Positions 1 through 7,855 are shown, counted from the first letter of the stretch. The stretch is 38,091 nucleotides of DNA from CAYPOY01 sp964412395 (GCA_964412395.1 CAYPOY010000006.1:1-38091), one strand, 5' to 3'. The notes: generated by a model not told the origin, from the sequence alone. Numbers and translations: made by a program.

Positions 1-430
1 TCTGGACGCAGACGGTCGTCGTCACGGTGGAGACGGGCTACGCCGGGACGCTGACTAACGAGGTCCGGGTCACGACCGAGGAGGGCGCGACGGACGTCTA
101 CACCGAGACGACTGAGACCAAGGTCACGACGTTGGAGGTGACGAAGCAGGCCGAGCCCGACCCGGTGGAGGCGGGGGCGCAACTGACCTACACGATCCAC
201 GTCACCAACACCGGCAACGTAACCCTCACCGCCACCATCACCGACGTCCTGCCCGCGCACGTCACGCCCGCTGGGCCTCTCACCTGGACGCCGCCGGCTC
301 CCATCGCGCCTGACGGCGTCTGGACGCAGACGGTCGTCGTCACGGTGGAGACGGGCTACGCCGGGACGCTGACCAACGTGGTCCGGGTCACGACCGAGGA
401 GGGCGCGACGGACGTCTACACCGAGACGAC
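1..430 (+). repeat. Near-identical direct repeat within DUF11 modules (1-112 and 319-430)
   Basis: Bases 1-112 recur at 319-430 (offset 318 bp, exactly 106 codons) with only two mismatches that I can see. The repeat unit is one DUF11 domain. The high DNA identity suggests recent tandem duplication or gene conversion, and more copies may lie upstream of the window. Confidence 0.9.
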
Positions 431-1061
431 CACAGTGGGGTTGGTGGGAGGTGTGGCGGTGAGCGATGGCGACACTCGGACTGCCGCCCCCGGCGATGAG
501 GTGGTCTACACGCACCGGGTGACCAACACAGCCAACGTGGCTCAGGTAGTGGATATGGCGTTCGATTCCTCGCAGAGCTGGGCGGTGGTGGAGCCCTCCA
601 CGGCGACCTTGGATGCCAGCGGCGGTTGGACGGTGGTGACGGTGACGGTGCAGGTGCCAGGCACCGCTCCCAGTGGTACGGTGGACATCACGGTGATCAC
701 CGCCACAGGTAGAACGCGTGGTCAGGGCACGGCCACCGACCAGACCACGGTGGTGGTGGGCTGCGAGCCGGTCTCTGGTGCTGATTTCGACTTCAGCCCT
801 GGCGAGCCGTTGGTCGGCCAGACGATCACCTTCACTGGCACGGTAGCCGCTGGCACGCCTCCGATCAACTACACCTGGAGCTTTGGCGACGAATCAGGAG
901 ACACAGGTCAGATCGTCACTCATATCTATGACAGCGACGGTACCTACACCGTAGTGATGACGGCGACCAATGCCTGCGGTGAGCTGGCTCCCTCCCAAGA
1001 GGTGGTAGTGAGCCCGGCCGGCTACGACGTCTACCTGCCGCTGGTGCTGCGGAACTCCTGA
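3..1061 (+). CDS. Secreted surface protein with DUF11 repeats and a PKD domain (5' partial)
   Basis: The frame is open from the first bases, so the N-terminus lies outside the window; 352 codons are visible. It starts inside a DUF11-type beta-sandwich repeat, followed by a complete second DUF11 repeat (VTNTGNVTLTATITDVLP core), a more divergent Ig-like domain, then a PKD domain (about the last 90 residues before the tail; YTWSFGDESGDTG and YDSDGTYTVVMTATNACG are typical). The protein ends in GYDVYLPLVLRNS with no following TM helix or LPXTG signal. DUF11 and PKD domains occur in cell-surface and exported proteins, so it is probably displayed or released outside the cell. Two stretches of the DUF11 repeat are almost identical at DNA level. 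A strong hairpin follows the stop, so it ends its own transcript. Binding partner unknown. Confidence 0.85.
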   Translation, partial: WTQTVVVTVETGYAGTLTNEVRVTTEEGATDVYTETTETKVTTLEVTKQAEPDPVEAGAQLTYTIHVTNTGNVTLTATITDVLPAHVTPAGPLTWTPPAPIAPDGVWTQTVVVTVETGYAGTLTNVVRVTTEEGATDVYTETTTVGLVGGVAVSDGDTRTAAPGDEVVYTHRVTNTANVAQVVDMAFDSSQSWAVVEPSTATLDASGGWTVVTVTVQVPGTAPSGTVDITVITATGRTRGQGTATDQTTVVVGCEPVSGADFDFSPGEPLVGQTITFTGTVAAGTPPINYTWSFGDESGDTGQIVTHIYDSDGTYTVVMTATNACGELAPSQEVVVSPAGYDVYLPLVLRNS

Positions 1062-1088
1062 CCTGGCCGGTGGTGACCCGAGTTCCTG

Positions 1089-1134
1089 TTGCCCTCCCGC
1101 AGAACATGAGATACTGCCTGCGGGAGGGCAATTT
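1089..1134 (+). terminator. Hairpin terminator after the DUF11/PKD gene
   Basis: A perfect 14-bp inverted repeat (1089-1102 TTGCCCTCCCGCAG pairing with 1118-1131) encloses a 15-nt loop and is followed by TTT. It sits 27 bp after the stop codon. The U-run is short, but stem length and position make an intrinsic terminator the best reading. Confidence 0.8.
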
Positions 1135-1200
1135 GCCTGGGCGTTGCCGTCGTGGTGATGAGCCGATGAGCCAGACCCCAAGGTATTGGAAAGATGTATC

Positions 1201-2418
1201 GTGTCATCTATGTGTGAGAGCGTGTGGGCTGGCAGTAGTCAGCGAGAAGGACTGACTCTCATTGTCGTGCTCTTCGTCGCCCTGCGGCTGATGGTTCTGG
1301 CGACCTTTCCTGCCGACAATCTGACGCTGTACGGCGATTACGTTTACTACTACGAACTCGCAGCCTACTCCGATCAGGGCTACCTGCCCTTTATCCACTA
1401 CTGGTCAGAGTACCCGCCCACCTTTCCATTCCTGTCGGTGGGCGTCTACCAATTGACGCGCCTCTTTGGGGGGAGCTACCACGTGTACGTCCACCTGATG
1501 GGGCTACTGATGCTGGCGTTCAACACCGGTAATCTGGTGTTGTTTCTGCGCCTGGCGCGACGGCTGCGCGGTGATGAGGCCGTCGAGCGGCTGGGCTGGG
1601 TCTACAGTGTGCTGTTCGTGCCGCTGATCTACACCTGGTGGAACTTTGACGCGCTCACTGCGTTTTCTCTCCTGTTGATGCTAGAGTTGCTGCTGGGCGG
1701 GCACGAGCGTTGGTCGGCAGTGGCGATGGGAGTGGGGGCACTGGTCAAGCTGGTGCCACTGCTGGTGTTCCCGGCGGTGGTGCGCGCGCTACCCGAGCGG
1801 CGCTGGTTGAATTACGGGCTGGTGGTCGCAGCGGTGATCGGGGTCGTGGTAGCGCCGCTGTTGCTGGTCGGAGGACCGGTAGTGCTGGCCTCGTTCCGTT
1901 CATCTCTTGGCTGGTCGTCGTGGCAGACGGTGTGGGCGCTGCTGGATGGCAACCTGCGCACCGGGCTCCTGGTCGCGACCGCCGATCATTTTGACCTGGC
2001 CATAGCGACGACCCCGGTCGGCAACCCTGCACGGGTACCGGAGTGGGTCAAACTGGTGGTCTTTGGCCTGATCTATGCCCTCGTCTTCTGGAAGGCGCGC
2101 TTGCGTGAGAGCCCGCGCCGCCTGGTGGCCTTCGTCTGCTTCACTTTCACCCTGTTCTTCCTGTGGTCCAAAGGTTGGAGCCCGCAGTGGCAGACGTTGC
2201 TCTTCCCCCTGTTGCTGCTGGTGCTACCGCTGCGGCGCAGCGTGTTGTTTATGCTGGCGCTGAGCTTCGTCAACCTGGCCGAGTGGCCAGTGCTGCTCTC
2301 GCGGGGACTTAACCAGTGGCTCTATCTGACGGTGCCGCTGCGTACCGGCCTTCTTGTGCTGCTGGCTGTAGAATTGTGGCGGAGGGTGAGAGGATACCAG
2401 TACGATGCGCTTCCCTGA
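1201..2418 (+). CDS. Polytopic membrane glycosyltransferase, GT87/DUF2029-like
   Basis: A hydrophobic protein of about 405 residues with roughly ten membrane segments by eye. The N-terminal TM is followed by an acidic extracytoplasmic loop (GDYVYYYELA) and an SEYPPTFPFLSVG segment, which resembles the first loop of GT87/DUF2029 polyprenol-phosphate-mannose-dependent transferases of the GT-C fold. It probably moves a sugar from a lipid carrier to an acceptor outside the membrane. The substrate cannot be read from sequence. It is followed by a small overlapping ORF and a GT39-like gene, so it is probably cotranscribed with them. Start choice is uncertain: TTG 1186, GTG 1201 (GGAAAG upstream) and ATG 1210 are all in frame, and none has a strong ribosome site. 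A member of another GT-C family is possible. Confidence 0.75.
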   Translation: MSSMCESVWAGSSQREGLTLIVVLFVALRLMVLATFPADNLTLYGDYVYYYELAAYSDQGYLPFIHYWSEYPPTFPFLSVGVYQLTRLFGGSYHVYVHLMGLLMLAFNTGNLVLFLRLARRLRGDEAVERLGWVYSVLFVPLIYTWWNFDALTAFSLLLMLELLLGGHERWSAVAMGVGALVKLVPLLVFPAVVRALPERRWLNYGLVVAAVIGVVVAPLLLVGGPVVLASFRSSLGWSSWQTVWALLDGNLRTGLLVATADHFDLAIATTPVGNPARVPEWVKLVVFGLIYALVFWKARLRESPRRLVAFVCFTFTLFFLWSKGWSPQWQTLLFPLLLLVLPLRRSVLFMLALSFVNLAEWPVLLSRGLNQWLYLTVPLRTGLLVLLAVELWRRVRGYQYDALP

Positions 2419-2647
2419 ACGCTGGCGTTGGGCGATGATCCTGGGGTGCCCGTTATTGGGGGCGGGGCTGTATCTGGCCTGGGCCTGGGCGCGCAGCGGC
2501 GCGGGCGGGCTGCTGTCCGGCACTTTCGCTGCCAGGATTGTTTACGTTGCCGAGGCTGGGTGGCGGAGCCGCCTGGCCTCCCTGGTCAGGGGGCTAACAT
2601 TTACTCCTGGGATGACAGTTTGCCGGGTGGAGTGGGACGTTCCATGA
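2405..2647 (+). CDS. Small hypothetical membrane protein (80 aa), overlapping both neighbours
   Basis: It starts at ATG 2405, 14 bp inside the end of the preceding glycosyltransferase, and stops with TGA in an ATGA overlap with the next glycosyltransferase start (2644). One clear hydrophobic segment lies near the N-terminus (WAMILGCPLLGAGLYLAWAW) with flanking Arg residues, followed by a basic amphipathic tail. Codon third positions are GC-rich like its neighbours, and the overlaps fit translational coupling. I recognise no family. It could instead be non-coding filler between two glycosyltransferases. Confidence 0.45.
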   Translation: MRFPERWRWAMILGCPLLGAGLYLAWAWARSGAGGLLSGTFAARIVYVAEAGWRSRLASLVRGLTFTPGMTVCRVEWDVP

Positions 2648-4242
2648 GGAGGGGGATGGAACGGCGTGACTGGGTCTGGGCGGTGCTGCTGGTGGGTGTG
2701 GCGCTGGCTGTGCGCCTGGCCTATGTGCGGGCGGTCATCTTTCCCCCGCTGGACGACCCGGCCTTCTACGTCCAGACGGCGCGTAACCTCGCTTCTGGTC
2801 GCGGGTTGGTCGTAGATGCAGTGTGGAGTTACCTGGTCCCGTTTTCCGCCGTCACCCATCCCAGCCACGAGTATTGGATGCCGTTGCCAACGTTGTTGAT
2901 AGCTCCCTTCATTCGCTTGTTCGGCGACACGTTGCTGGCCGCGCAACTGCCGGGCTTGCTGTGCGGGGCTGTGCTGCCGGTGCTGACCTACGTGCTGGGC
3001 CGGCGCGTGTGGTCAGGGGAACGGGGTGAGACACTGGCTCTGTATGCCGCCTTGTGTGTTTTGTCGAGCGCCACGCTGCTCTACCAGTCTGCAAGCACCG
3101 ATAGTGCCGCCCCTTTTGCGCTGCTGGCCGGCCTGGCGCTGTGGCTGGCCGGTGATGTAGCCTTGCCCGGCCGGGATCACAAGTGGGCATGGCGTTGGCC
3201 GGTAGCGGGCGCGCTGGTCGGATTGGCCTACCTGGCACGCGCCGATGGCATCCTGCTGCTCCTGGTCGTGCCTGCGGCAGCCCTGTGGCGTCGCCGGGCG
3301 AGTTGGGCGGGTTGGCGTGACGCCGCTTTGGTCGTCGTGGGGTTCCTGGCGTCGGTGGCCCCCTGGTGGGCGCGCAACGCAGCGGTGTTCGGTCGCCCGA
3401 CGCCGGTCTCCATTGTGACGGCGATAGCCCTACAGGACTACACACAGCTCTTTAACTTCAACGCCCCTCCCACTCTGGCGGGTTTGCTGGAGCGGGGTGT
3501 GGGCTTTATCCTGGACTTGCGCCTGCGGGCCTTGTGGCACAATCTCGGTGTCCTGGTCAGCACAACCTTTCCGTATGGGGTTCTGGGCCTCCCGGGGTTT
3601 TGGCTGTTGCGCCAGCGTTGGCCGGTGGCGGGGGGGGCGGGTTATGGCCTTCTGCTCTATCTGGTGACGGCGTTGGTCTTTAGTGTGCCGACCATGGCGG
3701 GGACCTTTTATCATTCGGTTGGGGCGCTGACCCCGTGGTTGGCAGTGGGAGCAGTAGAGGTGCTATGCCGGGCACAGGCTTTGCTCTCGCGGGTAGCCCG
3801 CCAGCGGTTGCCACTCCGCCCATTGGCCCTGGGGCTGCTCGTATTGGTCGTGGCCCAGGCGTTCCTGGCATGGCCGGCGGTGGCCGCACGCAGCCGGGAC
3901 GAACAAGCGCAGTTCGCTCGTCTGGCTCGTTGGTTGCAGACCCATGCGGCCCCTGATGAGGTAGTGATGACCACCCAGCCCCACACCCTCAACTACGCCG
4001 TCGGCCACCCGGCGGTGATGCTGCCCGGCGGCCAGCCGCCGGGGGTGGTGTGGGCTGCCGCTCGCGAGTTCTCCGTCGAACTGGTCGTGGTCACCAACAC
4101 CTTTGGGCTGTACCCCGATGCCCTGGCTGACGCGCCCGGTTTTGAGCCCCTGAGCGGCCCCGAGGGAGTGGCGATCTATAGAATTGTGTCGAGGTCGGCG
4201 GGCTGTGAGCGGGTGTCTCGCCAGTGGCCGGCCGGTAGGTAA
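2644..4242 (+). CDS. Membrane glycosyltransferase, GT39/ArnT-like (GT-C fold)
   Basis: A 532-residue polytopic membrane protein. After the first TM comes the acidic GT-C loop (PPLDDPAFYVQTARNLASG), where the Asp pair is the expected catalytic/metal region of GT39/PMT_2 proteins that transfer a sugar from polyprenyl phosphate. Further features are HEYWMPLPTLLIAPF, then multiple TMs, with a soluble C-terminal part after about residue 420. The start is taken as ATG 2644, in ATGA overlap with the 80-aa ORF; ATG 2656 preceded by AGGAGG is an alternative, though the spacing is short. The frame is open further upstream, but that stretch does not look coding. It is a paralogue of the next gene (shared RADGILLL and APW-RN motifs). 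The substrate may be a protein or an envelope lipid or glycan. Confidence 0.85.
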   Translation: MRRGMERRDWVWAVLLVGVALAVRLAYVRAVIFPPLDDPAFYVQTARNLASGRGLVVDAVWSYLVPFSAVTHPSHEYWMPLPTLLIAPFIRLFGDTLLAAQLPGLLCGAVLPVLTYVLGRRVWSGERGETLALYAALCVLSSATLLYQSASTDSAAPFALLAGLALWLAGDVALPGRDHKWAWRWPVAGALVGLAYLARADGILLLLVVPAAALWRRRASWAGWRDAALVVVGFLASVAPWWARNAAVFGRPTPVSIVTAIALQDYTQLFNFNAPPTLAGLLERGVGFILDLRLRALWHNLGVLVSTTFPYGVLGLPGFWLLRQRWPVAGGAGYGLLLYLVTALVFSVPTMAGTFYHSVGALTPWLAVGAVEVLCRAQALLSRVARQRLPLRPLALGLLVLVVAQAFLAWPAVAARSRDEQAQFARLARWLQTHAAPDEVVMTTQPHTLNYAVGHPAVMLPGGQPPGVVWAAAREFSVELVVVTNTFGLYPDALADAPGFEPLSGPEGVAIYRIVSRSAGCERVSRQWPAGR

Positions 4243-4264
4243 ACGGTAAACGAGGATACGCTGT

Positions 4265-5872
4265 ATGAGCCCGCATCTGCATCGCCGTGACTTGCTACTC
4301 CTTCTAGTCGTGGCGCTGCTCGTCCGGTTCCTCGCCGCCACCCTTATCCCTCGGCCTGGCTACATGGACACGGCCTACTATGCCGCCGGGGCGGTGCGGC
4401 TGGCCCAGGGCGGCGGCCTCAGCGAGCTTTTCCTGTGGAACTATCTGGATGACCCGGCGGGCCTGCCCCATCCCGCTTTTCTCTACTGGATGCCGTTCCC
4501 TTCGTTGCTGGCAGCTCCCTTCGCCGTCCTCTTCCCTGGCTGCTTTTTCGCCCTCCAGTTCCCCTTTGTGCTTCTTTCCGCACTGCCCCCCCTCGCGGCC
4601 TACGGACTGGCCTGGGAGACCTGCGGCCGGCGGCGTACTGCCTGGCTGGCGGGTCTCCTTACGCTCTTCAGCGGGTTCTTCTTCCCTTACTGGACCCTCC
4701 CGGAGACGTTTGCCCCCTTCGCTCTTTTCGGGAGTGTCGCGCTGTGGCTGACCGGAACCTGGAACCTGGAACCTGGAACCCGGAAGCTGGAAGCTGGTCG
4801 CTGGTTACTGATCGGGCTGCTGGTTGGTCTGTCCCACCTGACCCGCGCCGACGGTATCCTGCTGCTACCCGTGGTTGCCCTTACCCCCCTGATTTCTTCC
4901 TCATCACGCAACACGCAACACGCAACACGTTTGGTCGTTGGTCGTTGGTCATTTGTCATTTTTCATTGCTCATTGGTCATTCTTGGCTACCTGCTCGTGA
5001 TGGCCCCCTGGTTCCTGCGCAATCTCTCTACCATCGGCACGCCCCTTTCCCCAGCGGGTACCAGGACGCTCTGGCTGCGCACCTACGACGACTTGTTCTG
5101 CTATAGATGCGATCTCTCGCTGCGTTCCTACCTATCCTGGGGTTGGTTGAATGTCCTGCGCTCAAAGCTGTGGGCAGCAGGGGTGAACCTGGAGCGGTTC
5201 CTGGCGGAGGACTGCCTGGTCTTCCTGCTGCCGTTTGTGCTCATCGGCCTCTATCGCCTGCGCCGGCGTGCTCCTTTTAATTTTTCCCTTATCTATTTGC
5301 TCCTTGCCTACCTGGTTCACTCGCTGGGCTTCACCTTCCCCGGCCCCCGGGGGGGCTTCTTCCACGCCAGCGCGGCGGCGTTGCCGTTCCTCTTCGCTGC
5401 TGGCGCAGAGGGGCTGGACGCGGCAGTGGGCTGTGCGGCACGGCGGCGGCGTTGGAACCTGAGGCAGGCTCAGGTGGTGTTCGCTACAGCGGCGTTGGTG
5501 GCCGCGGTGGCGCTGAGTATTTATGCGCTGGCGCAGAAACTGCCCGCCTGGCGGGATGCCGACGAGGCATACCGGGAGATTGGCGCGTGGCTGGATGTGC
5601 AGGATGTCCCGGGTAGTATAATCGTTATGGTTGGCAACCCGCCCGGTTTCTATTATCATACAGGTATACCGGCCGTGGTTGTGCCCAATGGTGACGTGGA
5701 GACGCTCCTGGCGGTGGCTGACCGCTACCGGGTCGCCTACGTGGTGCTGGACCGGAACCGGCCGAGGGAGCTGATGGAACTGGAAGCGGGTGTGAGGGCG
5801 GCAGGGTTGGAGCTGGTGACAACTTTCGACGACGGGCAGTTTCAGCTCTACCGGCGGGCAGGGACACCGTAG
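4265..5872 (+). CDS. Membrane glycosyltransferase, GT39-like, with repeat insertions
   Basis: A 535-residue polytopic protein, paralogous to the gene just upstream: TM1, then GYMDTAYYAAGAVRLAQGGG with the acidic catalytic-loop residue, PHPAFLYWMPFPSLLAAPF, LTRADGILLLP, MAPWFLRN, and a soluble C-terminal domain. Aligning the two by eye shows that this copy has extra residues in two loops, exactly where the DNA consists of 7-bp tandem repeats (4754-4795 and 4905-4979). The frame is kept and the conserved motifs flank the insertions, so the protein may still be made and active. It starts at ATG 4265, 22 bp after the previous stop. The role is probably transfer of a lipid-linked sugar to an exported acceptor. 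Confidence 0.85.
   Translation: MSPHLHRRDLLLLLVVALLVRFLAATLIPRPGYMDTAYYAAGAVRLAQGGGLSELFLWNYLDDPAGLPHPAFLYWMPFPSLLAAPFAVLFPGCFFALQFPFVLLSALPPLAAYGLAWETCGRRRTAWLAGLLTLFSGFFFPYWTLPETFAPFALFGSVALWLTGTWNLEPGTRKLEAGRWLLIGLLVGLSHLTRADGILLLPVVALTPLISSSSRNTQHATRLVVGRWSFVIFHCSLVILGYLLVMAPWFLRNLSTIGTPLSPAGTRTLWLRTYDDLFCYRCDLSLRSYLSWGWLNVLRSKLWAAGVNLERFLAEDCLVFLLPFVLIGLYRLRRRAPFNFSLIYLLLAYLVHSLGFTFPGPRGGFFHASAAALPFLFAAGAEGLDAAVGCAARRRRWNLRQAQVVFATAALVAAVALSIYALAQKLPAWRDADEAYREIGAWLDVQDVPGSIIVMVGNPPGFYYHTGIPAVVVPNGDVETLLAVADRYRVAYVVLDRNRPRELMELEAGVRAAGLELVTTFDDGQFQLYRRAGTP
4754..4795 (+). repeat. Six tandem 7-bp repeats inside a coding region
   Basis: Six heptamers in a row: GGAACCT three times, GGAACCC once, GGAAGCT twice. 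The 42 bp (a multiple of 3 and 7) encode an extra Asn/Leu/Glu/Pro/Gly loop in the GT39-like protein. Confidence 0.9.
4905..4979 (+). repeat. Ten degenerate 7-bp repeats inside a coding region
   Basis: Three CACGCAA units (4905-4925), a 5-base junction, then seven units of the TTGGTCG/TTGGTCA/TTTGTCA type (4931-4979). The tract is read through in frame by the GT39-like gene and replaces a loop that is shorter in its upstream paralogue. Confidence 0.9.
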
Positions 5873-5891
5873 AGAGGAGTGTACAATCCAA

Positions 5892-5921
5892 TTGTGCTTC
5901 CTGCCCATCGTGTGGTATACT
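5892..5921 (+). promoter_or_regulatory. Sigma-70-like promoter for the response regulator gene
   Basis: TTGTGC (5892-5897), an 18-bp spacer and TATACT (5916-5921), about 40 bp before the start codon. It would separate the two-component genes from the glycosyltransferases. Confidence 0.55.
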
Positions 5922-5962
5922 AGGGGTTGGTAACCACCTGAGTGTATCCTGGGGGGCGAGGC

Positions 5963-6673
5963 ATGGCAGACAAGATCAAGGTGATGATTGTGGATGATCA
6001 TCCGGTCTTCCGTCAGGGACTGCGGAACGTTTTGGCTGTACAGGATGATCTCTGTATCGTTGGTGAGGCGACCGACGGCCCTGAGGCGATTGAGCGGGCG
6101 CAGGAGTTGCTTCCGGACCTGGTGTTGATGGATATCAACCTGCCGACCCTTAATGGCTTGCAGGCCACGCGCAGACTCAAGGCACTCTGCCCCGAAGTCA
6201 ACGTGATCATGCTAACCGCATACGATGACGAGGAGCAGGTCTATCACGCGATCCGGGCTGGGGCGTCGGCCTATTATGCTAAGGACGTCAGCCCCGAACG
6301 CCTGGTGGACATCATCCGGCACGTGAGTCAGGGACAGTACGTCATCGGTGAAACTGTGCTGGATGAGGATGGTATTGGCGATTGGCTCCTGGAAGAATTT
6401 CGGCGCTTCGGTGGGGGGGCGTTCGAGGAAGAGGGGCAGTTTTTGGCACCGCTCTCTCCCCGTGAGATGGAGATTCTGGGGCTGGTCATCCAGGGTATGA
6501 GTAATAGGGAAATCGCCTACCGTTTGGGGATCAGCCATCAAACGGTCAAGAATCACATGACTTCCATCTTGAGTAAGCTGGGGACGGCAGATCGGACGCA
6601 GGCGGCGGTCTATGCCCTTCGGCATGGCTGGGTGCCCTTACGCGAGCAGAAGAGACGTGCCCCACGCTTCTGA
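5963..6673 (+). CDS. NarL/DegU-family response regulator
   Basis: 236 residues. The N-terminal receiver (about 5-120) has the acidic pair D11/D12, phospho-acceptor D57 (LVLMDINLP), T85 and K107, so it should be phosphorylatable. A linker of about 40 residues leads to a LuxR-type helix-turn-helix (164-222; LSPREMEILGLVIQGMSNRE then ISHQTVKNHM). It would bind DNA as a dimer when phosphorylated. The start is ATG 5963 with GGGGGGCGAGG upstream; an earlier in-frame GTG (5942) lacks a ribosome site. The partner is almost certainly the histidine kinase 76 bp downstream. Its place just before the flp pilin suggests it controls the Tad locus, but targets cannot be read directly. Confidence 0.92.
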   Translation: MADKIKVMIVDDHPVFRQGLRNVLAVQDDLCIVGEATDGPEAIERAQELLPDLVLMDINLPTLNGLQATRRLKALCPEVNVIMLTAYDDEEQVYHAIRAGASAYYAKDVSPERLVDIIRHVSQGQYVIGETVLDEDGIGDWLLEEFRRFGGGAFEEEGQFLAPLSPREMEILGLVIQGMSNREIAYRLGISHQTVKNHMTSILSKLGTADRTQAAVYALRHGWVPLREQKRRAPRF

Positions 6674-6707
6674 TCTGACGATATGGACAATCCGTAAGGC
6701 GATTGAC

Positions 6708-6744
6708 TGTAGGAGCAATCTGTAGGAGCAATCTGTAGGAGCAA
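6708..6744 (+). repeat. Three tandem 13-bp repeats carrying ribosome binding sites
   Basis: TGTAGGAGCAATC occurs at 6708-6720 and 6721-6733, and a partial third copy (TGTAGGAGCAA) follows at 6734-6744. Each holds a GTAGGAG Shine-Dalgarno-like core; the last is about 8 nt before the kinase ATG. Copy number could vary by slippage and tune kinase translation. Confidence 0.85.
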
Positions 6745-6749
6745 GTAGA

Positions 6750-7799
6750 ATGGCTGTTTCAACCGAGACCGACGCTAAACCATTCGAGCAGTTTTTGGAA
6801 GAATGCGGTAAAGAGTACGAGCAGACGCAGCGCGAGCTCAAGGAGGTTGACCTGCTGATTCAGCAGACGACTGGCGAGGTAGAGCGTCTGGCACACCGTA
6901 ACACGCAGGCGACCAACCGGTTGCGGCAGATCGAAGCGGCACTGGATACTGTGCCACGAGGGGACATACGGGAGGCATACGCGGCCGTCCTGGATACGCA
7001 GCAGCGACTCTTTACCATGCGGGGGCAGTTGGAGAAGTTGCAGAGCAGTCAGCGTGACATAACGCGCTATCTTGACCTGCTCCGCAACGTGCTAGAGATG
7101 ACCGATCAGGCTGAGTATAAGCCCCAGGTCGCGGAGGAGGAAGGACCTGCACAGCCGCTCGTTGTCCGTATCATCGAGGCCCAGGAACGGGAGCGGCAGC
7201 GGCTTAGCCGGCAGATGCACGATGGTCCGGCTCAATCTCTGACCAATCTCATCCTTCAGGCCGAGATCTGTGAACGACTTTTCGAGACCGACCCTGAGCG
7301 GGCGCGGGCCGAACTGGCCAATCTGAGAAATGCTGTGGCGGCAACCTTCCAAAAAATCAAGGGGTTCATCCTCAATCTGCGCCCGATGATGCTCGACGAT
7401 CTAGGGGTGGTCCCTACTCTCCGGCGTTACGTGGAAAGTTTCTCTGACAATAGTGGGGTTCTCACTCACCTGACGATTACTGGCAAGGAACGGCGGCTGG
7501 CGTCGCACAAGGAAGTGATAATCTTTCGGATCGTTCAGGAGCTGCTTAACAACGCGGTTGAGTATAGTCAGGCCAGCAGCGTTCAAATCAATCTGGATAT
7601 GGGGGAAGAGGTTGTCCGTGTATCGGTTGAGGACAACGGCAGTGGTTTTGAACTCTCTGACACTCTCACCTCGCCGGATGCAGACCGATTGGGCCTGGCG
7701 ACGATGCGTGAGCGAGTGGAGATGCTGGGGGGGCAGATTCAGTTCGATAGTGGCCTGGGGCGGGGGACCAAAGTCAGTTTTGAGTTGTCTGTCTTTTGA
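6750..7799 (+). CDS. DegS/NarX-type sensor histidine kinase (cytoplasmic)
   Basis: 349 residues with no membrane segment. Residues 1-120 are a Gln/Glu/Arg-rich coiled coil acting as sensor and dimer region, as in DegS. The HisKA_3 dimerisation/phosphoacceptor domain (about 138-205) has ERERQRLSRQMHDGPAQSL with H157, and LNLRPMMLDDLGVVPTLRRY follows. The HATPase domain (about 250-348) has the N-box ELLNNAV, G-box DNGSGF (295-300) and GLATMRERVEMLGG. The usual K-H after the N-box asparagines is E-Y here (EYSQAS). It should autophosphorylate on H157 and pass phosphate to D57 of the upstream regulator. It starts at ATG 6750 behind a triplicated ribosome site. The cytoplasmic stimulus is unknown. 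Confidence 0.92.
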   Translation: MAVSTETDAKPFEQFLEECGKEYEQTQRELKEVDLLIQQTTGEVERLAHRNTQATNRLRQIEAALDTVPRGDIREAYAAVLDTQQRLFTMRGQLEKLQSSQRDITRYLDLLRNVLEMTDQAEYKPQVAEEEGPAQPLVVRIIEAQERERQRLSRQMHDGPAQSLTNLILQAEICERLFETDPERARAELANLRNAVAATFQKIKGFILNLRPMMLDDLGVVPTLRRYVESFSDNSGVLTHLTITGKERRLASHKEVIIFRIVQELLNNAVEYSQASSVQINLDMGEEVVRVSVEDNGSGFELSDTLTSPDADRLGLATMRERVEMLGGQIQFDSGLGRGTKVSFELSVF

Positions 7800-7826
7800 T
7801 ACGAGAAGAATAGTACAAAGTTCCTA

Positions 7827-7855
7827 TTGCCATGTCTATGTAAATCCAGTATAAT
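7827..7855 (+). promoter_or_regulatory. Strong sigma-70 promoter for the Flp pilin gene
   Basis: TTGCCA (7827-7832), exactly 17 bp, then TATAAT (7850-7855), with the pilin ATG 32 bp further on and GGGAGGTGAT as ribosome site. Near-consensus elements fit the high expression expected of a major pilin. Confidence 0.8.

Noticed and set aside
1070..1255. Short plus-strand open frame after the DUF11/PKD gene
   Set aside because: It runs through the terminator hairpin and overlaps the next gene's start region; no coding signs.
5162..6001. Minus-strand open frame (279 codons) over the GT39-like 3' end
   Set aside because: Antisense to a conserved frame, His/Arg/Pro-rich, crosses the response regulator promoter.
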